From contig JAFWXR010000046.1 in NCBI GenBank assembly GCA_017517965.1, forward strand, positions 1 through 32,239: DNA of 32,239 bases. The letters are read 5' to 3'. The notes under the pieces are model-generated. The model saw nothing but the letters and a program-made list of their open reading frames with translations, ran no database searches and was not told where the DNA came from. Numbering within the stretch: position 1 is the stretch's first letter; each line of letters opens with the position of its first letter. This DNA is from Clostridia bacterium (GTDB taxonomy: Bacteria > Bacillota > Clostridia > Oscillospirales > Feifaniaceae). The position numbers and the translations under genes were made by a program. Shown in pieces: positions 1-8,139 of the stretch.

Positions 1-3000
1 TCGTATACAACTGCCTTTACTGCATCTACTACTGCATTTGCCGTAGCTTCCGTGTAAACCGTGAGGTCTTCGGGAACGAGCGCAAGTGCTTCTTCAACTA
101 CCGTGTAGTCTGCGGGAACGGGCTTGAGTTCAAGCTTTGATACTGCTTCTTCGATTGCTGCTGCAAAAGCATCAACTGTTGCCTGCTCTGCTGCAGGAAG
201 GTCGTATACAACTGCTTCTACTGCATCTGTTACAGCCTGAGCTGTTTCATCCGTGTAGATTGTAAGGTCTTCAGGAACCTTTGCAAGTGCTTCTTCTACT
301 GCTGTGTAGTATGCATTTGCGGGAACGTAAAGTTCACCGTTGATATATACCTTAACGTATGAGCTTGTTTCTGCACCTTCAATTACAGAAAGAAGATGTG
401 CGCTTGTTTCATCAAGATTTACTACGAGGTTTGAAGCTTCATTACCAACTCTACTGCTTCTTGCAATAGCGCCGATTACAGAACCTTCTTCAAGGTCGTG
501 AATTGTCACGTATGTAGTGCCCTTAACGGGTGCAAAACTACTGTCTTCGGCGCAGTAACCGCCACCGTATATCGTACCGATGTCAACAAGACCCGAAATA
601 TCGATGTATGCGTTACCTTCAACCGCTACGTCCTGGTTGCCGTGGTTTGCACCGTAACCGCCACCATAAACTGACGTGATTGTCGAATCAGTTACCGTAA
701 CGTGTGTATCGCCTGAAACTGTTGCTACTATACTTGCAGCTCTTGCTATACCGCCACCGTATACGGCTGACGTAGCTGCTGAATTGATAGTTGCATCAAC
801 AACTTTTACGTACGTACTACCGTCAAGTGCAAGGTTAACACCACCGCCGGCTGTAATCTTTGTTACTGTACCTGTTACTGTTAAATCAGTATCGTATGCA
901 GGTGTTGTCAACGCTTCTTTAGTCGCTCCGTCGCTATATACAATAAGACCTGCGCCGAAAATGTAGTTATCGGTTCCCATCTTATTGCAGCCCGTTGCAT
1001 CGTAGATGTCGCCTTCATCCTTATATACAAGAGGAATAGCCTCTGTATGTGCCGTTACTACACCGCCTGATTTGTATACGTTATAAACGAGTGCACCGTC
1101 TATAATTTCAACCGTGATTGCGGGTACTTCAAAACCTTCTGCCCACTCGTAACCAACGGGTAATACGGGTTTGAAGTAGTATGTTGCATCTATTGCAGTG
1201 CCGTCGAAGGCAACTTCTTCACCGTTTGCATTTGTGCATACCCATTCAACGACTTCAACGTCATTCCACTCACCGTTTTCCTTAACGGTAATTGTTTCGT
1301 AGAAGGTCGGGTCTGTTACGTAGGTTGTCAACGTCTTTGTTCCCCACGGTTTGTCTGCACCGGGATAGAGGAACTTAGTTTCCATAACGAGATTTGAAGT
1401 ATCAACTTCGTTAATCTGTGTCTTGGGATTTACAGTTACAATACAAGTGCTGACTGCTGAACCTGACGTTGCAGTTACCGTTGCTTCACCTACAGAAAGA
1501 GCTGTTACTGTGACTGCATCGCCTTCAGTTGCGCTGAGTTCAACGTTTTCGCTTGCTGACCAAACAACTGTCTTGTCAGTTGTTTCTTCAGGAAGAACCG
1601 TTGCTGTGAGCTCAACTGTTTCGCCAACTCTGATTGCCACTACTGTTTCGTTAAGCACTACTTCATCAGCAGCAACAGTACCGTCAGTTACGGTTACGTC
1701 GAACATCAGTGATTTTACAAGACCGTCGAAGAAATAACCGTCATTTGCAACAAGTTCAAAAACCTTGTCGCCTGCTTCTGCATCATCATAAACCCATGTG
1801 CAGTTTTCAACTGTGGGAAGAATGTCAGCTGCCGTGCCTTTTACAAGGCTTGCAGGTACTTCAAAGTCAGCAGGCATAGTAACCATACCAACAAATTCTT
1901 CACCGTTAATTTTAACGGTTACGTTTTCATCTGTTTTTTCTGTTGTTGTTATACCTGTAATCTTACCGTCAGCAAGAAGAGACTTACTTGAATCGTCAAG
2001 TTCAACAACAAGAGCTGCTGCTTCAGCGCCAGCCTTACCTCTGTTAATGTTTGCGATTGACCAGTCACCTTCCATATCGTGAACATCCACGTATGCTGTG
2101 CCTGTAACAGGTGCAACTGCGGTTGTCTTCGTATAGTTACCGCCACCGAAGATACCGGTAGTGATTGAAGATGCACCTGAAATATCAATATAAGCATTAC
2201 CGCCGACAGTTACGTCCTGAGTTTCATTGTTATAAGCATTACCACCGCCGTAGATTGTACCTACCGTCGAATCAACAACCGTAACGTGTGTATCACCTGA
2301 AACTGTTGCATTTACTTCGTTGGTTCTTGTCATACCGCCGCCGTATACAACCGAACTGCTGTTCGAATCAACAACGTTTACGAAGGTGTTACCGTCGAGG
2401 CAGATATTCATACCGCCACCGAGGATAAGTTTTGAAATCGTACCTGTTGCAGTTATCTTCGTGTCGTATGCAGGTGTTAACAACTGTTCTTTAGTTGCAC
2501 CCGTGCCATACTTTATGAGACCTGCAGCAAAATGATAGTTTGCTGTTGCCATCTGGTTGCAACCAGTAGCATCATAGATAAGACCTGCATCCTTATATAC
2601 AACAGGAATAGCCTCAGTATGTGCCGTTACGATACCGGCTGAACTTGATACGTTGTAAATTACCGCACCGTCAACAATTTCAACCTTGATTCTGGGTACT
2701 ACAACGCTTTCACCCCATTCGTAACCCTCAGGTAAAACGGGCTCAAAGTAATAGATTGTACCTACTGCCGTAGCGTCATAGGTTGTTGCGACACCGTCTG
2801 CATCAAGACAGTTCCACGCTGCATCAACAACGAGTGTTGTTGATTCACCGTTTACAACCGCCGGAAGCTCGGTGTAGAATACCGGGGTCTCTACGAAAGT
2901 CGTTCTTGACTTCGTACCCCATGCTTTGTCTGTGCCCGGATAGAGAAACTTTGTTTCCATAACGAGCGCTGACGTATCCACTGCATCAACTACGTTTTCA

Positions 3001-3083
3001 GCAGCGAACACACTTACCGGGAATACTGATACAATCATTAAGACTGCAAGAAGTATCGCCAGTATTTTCTTTGATTTGCACAT
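1..3083 (-). CDS. Giant secreted repeat protein with GGG-turn repeats, Ig-like and helical tandem repeats (C-terminus cut by window edge)
   Basis: An uninterrupted minus-strand frame starts at ATG 3083-3081, behind an AGGAGG site, and stays open for 1027 codons to the left edge. Residues 1-27 are a signal peptide (KSKK, then a hydrophobic stretch, cleavage near VFA|AEN). The body is an internal duplication: a block beginning VDTSALVMETKFLYPG at residue 35 returns as VDTSNLVMETKFLYPG at residue 560. Each block carries several repeats ending in IYGGG, VYGGG or LGGG, with runs such as SGDTHVTVVDST, which suggests a beta-solenoid. Between the blocks, about residues 468-554, lies a BIG2-like Ig domain (VLNETVVAIRVGETVEL, TVVWSASENVELSATEGD). 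From residue 926 a helical repeat of 67 residues begins (YTAVEEALAKVPEDL, then YTVVEEALALVPEDL), resembling FIVAR repeats. The wall or S-layer anchor is probably in the missing C-terminus. Likely a surface adhesin or structural protein; exact function unknown. Confidence 0.85.
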   Translation of the reverse strand, partial: MCKSKKILAILLAVLMIVSVFPVSVFAAENVVDAVDTSALVMETKFLYPGTDKAWGTKSRTTFVETPVFYTELPAVVNGESTTLVVDAAWNCLDADGVATTYDATAVGTIYYFEPVLPEGYEWGESVVVPRIKVEIVDGAVIYNVSSSAGIVTAHTEAIPVVYKDAGLIYDATGCNQMATANYHFAAGLIKYGTGATKEQLLTPAYDTKITATGTISKLILGGGMNICLDGNTFVNVVDSNSSSVVYGGGMTRTNEVNATVSGDTHVTVVDSTVGTIYGGGNAYNNETQDVTVGGNAYIDISGASSITTGIFGGGNYTKTTAVAPVTGTAYVDVHDMEGDWSIANINRGKAGAEAAALVVELDDSSKSLLADGKITGITTTEKTDENVTVKINGEEFVGMVTMPADFEVPASLVKGTAADILPTVENCTWVYDDAEAGDKVFELVANDGYFFDGLVKSLMFDVTVTDGTVAADEVVLNETVVAIRVGETVELTATVLPEETTDKTVVWSASENVELSATEGDAVTVTALSVGEATVTATSGSAVSTCIVTVNPKTQINEVDTSNLVMETKFLYPGADKPWGTKTLTTYVTDPTFYETITVKENGEWNDVEVVEWVCTNANGEEVAFDGTAIDATYYFKPVLPVGYEWAEGFEVPAITVEIIDGALVYNVYKSGGVVTAHTEAIPLVYKDEGDIYDATGCNKMGTDNYIFGAGLIVYSDGATKEALTTPAYDTDLTVTGTVTKITAGGGVNLALDGSTYVKVVDATINSAATSAVYGGGIARAASIVATVSGDTHVTVTDSTITSVYGGGYGANHGNQDVAVEGNAYIDISGLVDIGTIYGGGYCAEDSSFAPVKGTTYVTIHDLEEGSVIGAIARSSRVGNEASNLVVNLDETSAHLLSVIEGAETSSYVKVYINGELYVPANAYYTAVEEALAKVPEDLTIYTDETAQAVTDAVEAVVYDLPAAEQATVDAFAAAIEEAVSKLELKPVPADYTVVEEALALVPEDLTVYTEATANAVVDAVKAVVY

Positions 3084-3160
3084 AGTTTTTTCCTCCTTTT
3101 ATAAGTATCACAACACCGATAGTTTGACGTTTCAGTGATGGATAACAATTTTACATTTTA

Positions 3161-3190
3161 ATTATATATAGAATACACAAAATATGTCAA
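3161..3190 (-). promoter_or_regulatory. Sigma-A-type promoter for the giant repeat protein
   Basis: Reading the minus strand, TTGACA (3190-3185), an 18-nt spacer and TATAAT (3166-3161) give near-consensus boxes. They stand about 80 bases before the ATG at 3083, leaving a leader of roughly 70 nt. Confidence 0.7.
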
Positions 3191-3361
3191 TAATTACGGT
3201 CTTTTTTGGATAAAAACGCACAATATTAGAAAGAATAATCAAAAATGTTGGTTAAATCAATCACATTAACGTTACTGGGCAAGAATTCTGCACCTTTTGA
3301 CAAAGTCAAAGCACTTTTCTTCGGCAGATAATACTTGTCATTGGGCAAAGGAGGCTTTAAA

Positions 3362-3433
3362 ATGAGCAAAATGCACGTATTTCACTCAAACGAGGTTGTT
3401 ATCGGGACATCGGGGACGCCGTCCCAACATTGA
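3362..3433 (+). other. Orphan ribosome binding site with 23-codon ORF, possible gene remnant or small peptide
   Basis: A strong AAAGGAGG site at about 3347-3354 precedes ATG at 3362, and the frame closes at TGA 3431-3433 (starts MSKMHVFHSNEVVIG). The last codons run into a palindromic repeat, GGGACGCCGTCCC. The ORF is too short to recognise. It could be a decapitated gene whose body was replaced by the repeat, or a real small peptide. No convincing promoter was found: TTGACA at 3297-3302 has no box at a proper distance. The rest of the gap, 3191-3346, shows nothing I can name. Confidence 0.3.
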
Positions 3434-3483
3434 CAATCCCCCACCGTCCTTTCGGACGGAGCCCCCTTTACACAAGGGGGCCG
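3411..3483. repeat. REP-like palindromic intergenic element
   Basis: Three back-to-back palindromes: GGGACG-C-CGTCCC (3413-3425), CCGTCC-TTTC-GGACGG (3444-3459) and GCCCCCTT-TACAC-AAGGGGGC (3461-3481). The C/G-rich make-up differs sharply from the AT-rich surroundings. The first 13-mer recurs exactly at 17424-17436 in another intergenic gap, which supports a dispersed repeat family rather than a one-off terminator. Confidence 0.6.
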
Positions 3484-3510
3484 ATAGTAAACGGAGCATT
3501 AACCCAAATA

Positions 3511-3542
3511 AAAAAGGCACTTGCCATAAGCAAGTGCCTTTT
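3511..3542 (-). terminator. Intrinsic terminator of the SLH protein gene
   Basis: A perfect 9-bp stem GGCACTTGC/GCAAGTGCC (3516-3524 and 3530-3538) with a 5-nt loop, flanked by A and T runs. Read on the minus strand it is followed by TTTTTTATTT, about 34 bases after the stop codon at 3576. Confidence 0.85.
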
Positions 3543-3575
3543 AAGGTTTCTATTTAGTTAGAAACTGATTCTCAA

Positions 3576-6500
3576 TTACTCAGCGATTGCATCAAGTGAA
3601 GTATCGAATACGAATACTGTCTTGAGAGCGCCGTCGTTGTCTGAATCAACTGCTTCGCCTACACCGAATGTTGTGAATGCGAATACGTTGTAAGAGTTGT
3701 TCTTAGCATCAGACTTAAGAATCTGGCCGCCAGCTGAGAGCTGAGCTGAAGTTGTCTTCTGGAAGAGAACTGCAGTATCTTCAACGTCAGCAGGTGTGCC
3801 TGAAATTGTGATGTATGTTGTTTCGTTACATACTCTGGGTGTTGCATTGTCAAGAAGGATTCCATCGCCAAGCTTGATTGTACCATCGAAGCCCTGTTCG
3901 TTGTAAACCGGCTTGCCTTCAGCGTCTGTTGTCCAACCTGCAATTACAGGATTTGTCCATTCAACTACTTCTGTAGCTGTTACATAGCTGCCGCGAACTG
4001 CTGTTGCGATAGCGAATGTAAGGTCAGCGTACTGAACGTATTCGATGTTGATGTAGTTTTCGCCTGCAATAGCGTTAACTTCGATCTTGCCATCTGACTG
4101 GAGCTGGAGGTATGCAAGCTGATCTGTTGTAAGACCTGTGAGGTCGAGTTCGTCGAATTCAACTACTGCGAGATCATCAGCAAGTACGTCTTCAGTGTAG
4201 AACTTCTGGCTTTCACCGTTTACGAGCATTGTAACTTCTGTTCTGTATGTGGGCTTGCCATTCTTTTCTGATTCACCGGCAACTGTAGCGAAGCCTGTTA
4301 CGATACCAAGAACCTTGTTATCAGCAACTGCATCGGGTGAATCTGTAACTACCATAGCTACGAGATCATCGTCTGCCCAGATAAGTGTGAAGTCACCCTT
4401 ATTTGCGAATGCAGGGATGTTAGAAGCTGTGTAGTAAGCTGTTTCGAGTTCACCGTCTTCGTTTTCTTCATAGAACATACCTACGAATGCATCAGCAGGA
4501 TAGCCGAGTGTACCTGTTACAGTTTCACCCTTCGTATCGCTTGATGTGTAGAAGCCGAGGTCTGTCTTGTAGCAGAGGTTGTCGCTATACTGAGTAGCTG
4601 TCCAAACCTTCTTTGTGCCTGTGGGCTGATTGTCGTTGAGGTCGCCGAGAGCAACAACTCTTACAACTTCGTTAGTTGCATCATCTACTTCGTAGTGGAT
4701 GTATTCACCAACGATTGTGTAGTTAGAATCGTTACCATCTGTGAGATCCTGGTCAACTGTGTAATCGAAGTAAACTTCGTTTGCATCTGATGTGTCAACC
4801 CATGCAGCAGCTGTTCTGCCGTCGAATACGCAAGCAACGTCGTCGCCAACCTTTGAGTTAACTGTTGTGTCGATTGTAAGAACCTTTTCTGTGCCGTCGG
4901 GAGTTACAACTGTAAGAGTAGCCTTAACGTTGTTGCCCCAAGCGTCTGCTTCGTCAGCAGCTGCTACAACCTTACCGAGGTTGAGATCGTATACAGCTTC
5001 AGCTTCTGTTACAACGTAACCTACAACGTAGCCGTTAGCATCGAGGAAGAGCTTAAGTGTATTGCCGATACCGTCTGTTTCGCCATCGAACAATGTAGCA
5101 CTTGACTTACCGAATGCAGCGTATGTTGTACCGCCAACGATAACTGTGTTCTTGTTTGTATCAACTGATGTGAGAACGCCTTCAGCTGTTGTTACAGGTG
5201 CAAGTGTGTAGATTGTACCAGCTGAACCTGTCTTTACAGTGTATGAAGCGAATGTGGGATTTTCTGTGATGTCTGTGTAATCAGCATCAGCGAAAGCTTC
5301 GTGACCGATAGCCTTTTCGAATGAAAGGTTGCCAACAGGGTTAGCAAGCTTGATTGTCTTTGAAGAAGCTGCGTATCTTTCAACCTTAGCAGCGCCCTGG
5401 AAGTCGATGATAACTGTATCAACAACGCCGTCAAGTGTGTATGTTGTTGTATTGTTTGCTGTTGTAACAACAGGATTGTCGATAAGAGTTACCTTACCGC
5501 CGTTGTTCCAGTATTCAGCTTCATAGAATGAATCGAGAAGAATGTAGTTTTCGCCATTCTGAGCTGTAACTGTAGCACCGTTGTAAGCAGCGTACTGACC
5601 GTTAGCACTCTGTGTGTAAACGTTCTTTACACCGTAGCCCTTTGTAAGGCCGTTAGTGCCTGTGTAAGTGATGTATTCACCAGTGATCTTGCCGTAGGGA
5701 GCATCAACTGTGCCACGACCTGCGAGCTTGTCAGCTGTTGTTTCTTCAACTACTGCACTTACAGATACAAGTGCAACGAGTTCGTTGTTGCTGTTGAAGT
5801 AAGCCTTAAGTGTCTGGCCGAAGAGATCGTTAACGTCGCCGGCGTAGTCATACTTACCAGCCTTTGCGCCTGTGATCTTAACCTGACCTTCTTCAAGGTT
5901 CGTATCGCCGCCTACGAAAGCGTTTTCATATGTAGCTTCAAGAGTTACATTTTCAACGGGTGTAAGACCGAATACGAATTCAAGAGGAGCCTTCTTTGTA
6001 AGGATTTCGTTACCGTAGAAGTCCATCGTGCCTGTGTCTACGAGGCAGAGTCTTGAAGGTGTGAAGAGAAGGTTGTAAGCGAGCTGAGCAACCTGGCCTC
6101 TTGTAGCAGGAGCGTCGATGCTAGCGATTGTAACATCGTCGAGGAGCTTAAGAGCTCTAGCTTCCTGAATGTATCCGTTAGGATATGTAAGAGCCTTGTC
6201 TGTTACAGCAGTAACAACCATCTTTATAGCTTCCTTAACTGCAACGTTGTTGCTGGGAAGGAATGTACCGTCGCCGTAACCGCCAACGATTGAGTTTTCT
6301 GAAGCCCAGTTAACGTGACCGTTGAACCACTGGTTCTTAGCTACGTCATTGAACTGTGAGTCAGAAACGTACATCTGAGCGTTTACATCGTCCATACCGT
6401 TAAAGATAACGTAAACAACTTTAGCAAATTCTGCTCTTGTGATGTTGTTCTCGGGCTTAAATGTACCATCTTCGTAACCGCCGAGAATGTTGAGTGAAGC

Positions 6501-6635
6501 AAGAAGATCAACAGCTTCAGCATACTGATAACTTGCTGCTACATCCGGGAAGGATGCTGCGCTTGCAACTACGCATGTAGAAAGCATCATAGCAAATACA
6601 AGTACGAGTGCAAGAACCTTTTTGAGATTTCTCAT
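3576..6635 (-). CDS. SLH-domain surface protein, candidate major S-layer protein
   Basis: 1019 residues, starting at ATG 6635 with AGGAGG nine bases upstream. Residues 1-26 are a signal peptide (cleavage near ASA|AS). Two clear SLH repeats follow: about 29-82 (FPDVAASYQYAEAVDLL, GGYEDGTFKPENNITRAEF) and 93-150 (FNDVAKNQWF, GGYGDGTFLPSNNVAVKEA). A third, degenerate one lies around 155-200 (APATRGQVAQLAYNLL). SLH domains bind pyruvylated secondary cell-wall polymer. The remaining 800 residues are acidic, rich in Thr, Val and Asp, low in Cys, and match no domain I recognise. The gene stands alone between a strong promoter and a strong terminator, as expected for an abundant structural protein. 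That it is the main S-layer subunit is inference from size, composition and transcription signals. Confidence 0.88.
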   Translation of the reverse strand: MRNLKKVLALVLVFAMMLSTCVVASAASFPDVAASYQYAEAVDLLASLNILGGYEDGTFKPENNITRAEFAKVVYVIFNGMDDVNAQMYVSDSQFNDVAKNQWFNGHVNWASENSIVGGYGDGTFLPSNNVAVKEAIKMVVTAVTDKALTYPNGYIQEARALKLLDDVTIASIDAPATRGQVAQLAYNLLFTPSRLCLVDTGTMDFYGNEILTKKAPLEFVFGLTPVENVTLEATYENAFVGGDTNLEEGQVKITGAKAGKYDYAGDVNDLFGQTLKAYFNSNNELVALVSVSAVVEETTADKLAGRGTVDAPYGKITGEYITYTGTNGLTKGYGVKNVYTQSANGQYAAYNGATVTAQNGENYILLDSFYEAEYWNNGGKVTLIDNPVVTTANNTTTYTLDGVVDTVIIDFQGAAKVERYAASSKTIKLANPVGNLSFEKAIGHEAFADADYTDITENPTFASYTVKTGSAGTIYTLAPVTTAEGVLTSVDTNKNTVIVGGTTYAAFGKSSATLFDGETDGIGNTLKLFLDANGYVVGYVVTEAEAVYDLNLGKVVAAADEADAWGNNVKATLTVVTPDGTEKVLTIDTTVNSKVGDDVACVFDGRTAAAWVDTSDANEVYFDYTVDQDLTDGNDSNYTIVGEYIHYEVDDATNEVVRVVALGDLNDNQPTGTKKVWTATQYSDNLCYKTDLGFYTSSDTKGETVTGTLGYPADAFVGMFYEENEDGELETAYYTASNIPAFANKGDFTLIWADDDLVAMVVTDSPDAVADNKVLGIVTGFATVAGESEKNGKPTYRTEVTMLVNGESQKFYTEDVLADDLAVVEFDELDLTGLTTDQLAYLQLQSDGKIEVNAIAGENYINIEYVQYADLTFAIATAVRGSYVTATEVVEWTNPVIAGWTTDAEGKPVYNEQGFDGTIKLGDGILLDNATPRVCNETTYITISGTPADVEDTAVLFQKTTSAQLSAGGQILKSDAKNNSYNVFAFTTFGVGEAVDSDNDGALKTVFVFDTSLDAIAE

Positions 6636-6688
6636 AGGAAAACTCCTCCTTAAAAATATTTGTGGCTATGCCACTACTTTACGGTAAC

Positions 6689-6717
6689 AGTATACTCAAC
6701 CGTTTCCCCACTTTCAA
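6689..6717 (-). promoter_or_regulatory. Strong sigma-A-type promoter for the SLH protein
   Basis: On the minus strand TTGAAA (6717-6712), a 17-nt spacer and TATACT (6694-6689) lie about 55 bases before the start codon at 6635. Confidence 0.75.
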
Positions 6718-6811
6718 GTGTTTTACCCTTAATGTAACAAAACTGTAATATTTCGTAATATTTGCCGTTTTTTCCTATTTATATATAAGGAAGAGGTTTG
6801 TTAATTAAATT

Positions 6812-6866
6812 GAAATTCCGCAAAGGAATTTCTTCCTTAATTCCGAATTACGCATTCCGAATTACG
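6812..6866. repeat. Intergenic hairpin plus direct repeat ATTCCGAATTACG
   Basis: An 8-bp hairpin GAAATTCC-GCAAA-GGAATTTC (6812-6832), flanked by TAAATT, is followed by two exact copies of ATTCCGAATTACG at 6840-6852 and 6854-6866, 14 bases apart, then AATTACGAATT-like sequence. Non-coding, between the lysA terminator and the SLH promoter. Looks like a degenerate intergenic repeat element. Confidence 0.5.
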
Positions 6867-6870
6867 AATT

Positions 6871-6899
6871 AAAAAAAGGAAGGTTTCCCTTCCTTTTTT
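6871..6899 (-). terminator. Terminator of the proB-lysA operon
   Basis: A7-GGAAGG-TTTC-CCTTCC-T6: a 6-bp GC stem extended by A/T pairs, directly after the lysA stop codon (6903-6901). The A and T runs make it usable from both sides. Confidence 0.8.
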
Positions 6900-6900
6900 A

Positions 6901-8139
6901 TTACCATATCAAAGTTGCAAAATAATCGTCTGCTGTTTCGGCACGGCGTATCATTTCGACACTTCCGTCCTCTTTAAGCATAAGTTCTGCACTGCGCAGT
7001 TTGCCGTTATAGTTATAGCCCATTGCAAAGCCGTGTGCACCCGTGTCGTGAATTGCCACGATGTCGCCTATTTCAACAGGAGGCAGCGAACGGTTGATTG
7101 CAAATTTATCGTTATTCTCACAGAGACCGCCCGTAACGTCATAGACGTGTGTGCAAATTTCATTTTCCTTGCCGAGAACGGTTATGTGGTGATACGAGCC
7201 GTACATCGCAGGACGCATAAGGTTTGCTGCACACGCATCAAGACCAACGTATTCCTTGTGAGTATGCTTTAAATGCAGTACGGTTGACACGAGGTGACCG
7301 TAGGGTGCAAGCATATATCTGCCGAGTTCGGTGAAAATTGCAACGTCGGTCATATTTTCAGGGCCGAACACCTCATCGTATACCCAGTGCACTTCTTTGC
7401 CTATTCTTTCAATGTCGGCAGGCTTACCGTCAGGCAGGTAGGGCACGCCGATACCGCCCGAAAGGTTTATAAATTTAATGTGAACGCCCGTTTCCTTCTT
7501 GAGTTCAACCGCAAGTTCAAACAGAATTCTCGCAAGTGCGGGGTAGTATTCATTACCGACCGTGTTGCTTGCAAGAAACGCGTGTATACCAAAGTGCTTA
7601 ACGCCCTTTGCCTTGAGTGCCTTGAAAGCCTCGCTCATCTGCGGTCTTGTCATACCGTACTTTGCTTCGCCGGGGTTGTCCATAATATCGTTGGATATTG
7701 AGAAAAGTCCGCCCGGATTGAATCGGCAACAGATGGTTTCGGGGATACCGCCGTGTTTTTCAAGAAATTCAATGTGTGTGATGTCATCAAGATTTACTAT
7801 CGCATCAAGCTTTCTTGCATACTCAAAATCCTCTGCAGGCGTCACGTTTGACGAAAACATTATGTCGTCACCCGTAAAACCGCATTTTTCGCTCATCATA
7901 AGCTCGGTATACGAAGAACAGTCTACTCCGCAACCCTCTTCCTTTAATATTTTAAGGATAGCGGGTGTCGGCGTCGCCTTTACCGCAAAATATTCTCTGT
8001 AACCTTTATTCCACGAAAATGCTTTTATAAGTTTTCTCGCATTTTCCCTTATGCCTTTTTCGTCATAAATATGAAACGGCGTCGGATACGTCTTTATTAT
8101 CTCCTGTGCCTTCTCTTTTGTTATAAACGGTGTTTTCAT
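6901..8139 (-). CDS. lysA: Diaminopimelate decarboxylase
   Basis: 412 residues. A PLP-dependent fold III decarboxylase that turns meso-diaminopimelate into lysine, the last step of lysine biosynthesis, in the cytoplasm. The PLP lysine is K54 in EYFAVKATPTPAIL. Other family marks are GCGVDCSSYTEL, the FSSNVT segment, NLSGGIGVPY for phosphate binding, the substrate-side ELGRYMLAPYGHL, and the C-terminal pair CAANLMRPAMYGSYHHI and GGLCENNDKFAINRSLP, which supplies the active-site Cys at the subunit interface. Length fits the family. The start overlaps the stop of the upstream membrane-protein gene by 4 bases (ATGA), so translation is probably coupled. It is the last gene of the operon. A decarboxylase for a related amino acid is possible but less likely. 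Confidence 0.9.
   Translation of the reverse strand: MKTPFITKEKAQEIIKTYPTPFHIYDEKGIRENARKLIKAFSWNKGYREYFAVKATPTPAILKILKEEGCGVDCSSYTELMMSEKCGFTGDDIMFSSNVTPAEDFEYARKLDAIVNLDDITHIEFLEKHGGIPETICCRFNPGGLFSISNDIMDNPGEAKYGMTRPQMSEAFKALKAKGVKHFGIHAFLASNTVGNEYYPALARILFELAVELKKETGVHIKFINLSGGIGVPYLPDGKPADIERIGKEVHWVYDEVFGPENMTDVAIFTELGRYMLAPYGHLVSTVLHLKHTHKEYVGLDACAANLMRPAMYGSYHHITVLGKENEICTHVYDVTGGLCENNDKFAINRSLPPVEIGDIVAIHDTGAHGFAMGYNYNGKLRSAELMLKEDGSVEMIRRAETADDYFATLIW

Noticed and set aside
676-2535. Several short plus-strand ORFs
   Set aside because: They mirror the long open minus-strand frame of the giant repeat protein, which has a signal peptide, a promoter and internal repeats.
3444-3481. A terminator for the 23-codon ORF
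   Set aside because: The GC-rich hairpins lack a T-run on either strand and repeat-like organisation fits better.
7294-8002. Plus-strand ORFs of 135 and 146 codons
   Set aside because: They lie fully antisense to lysA, whose motifs are unmistakable; no ribosome site or protein-like features.
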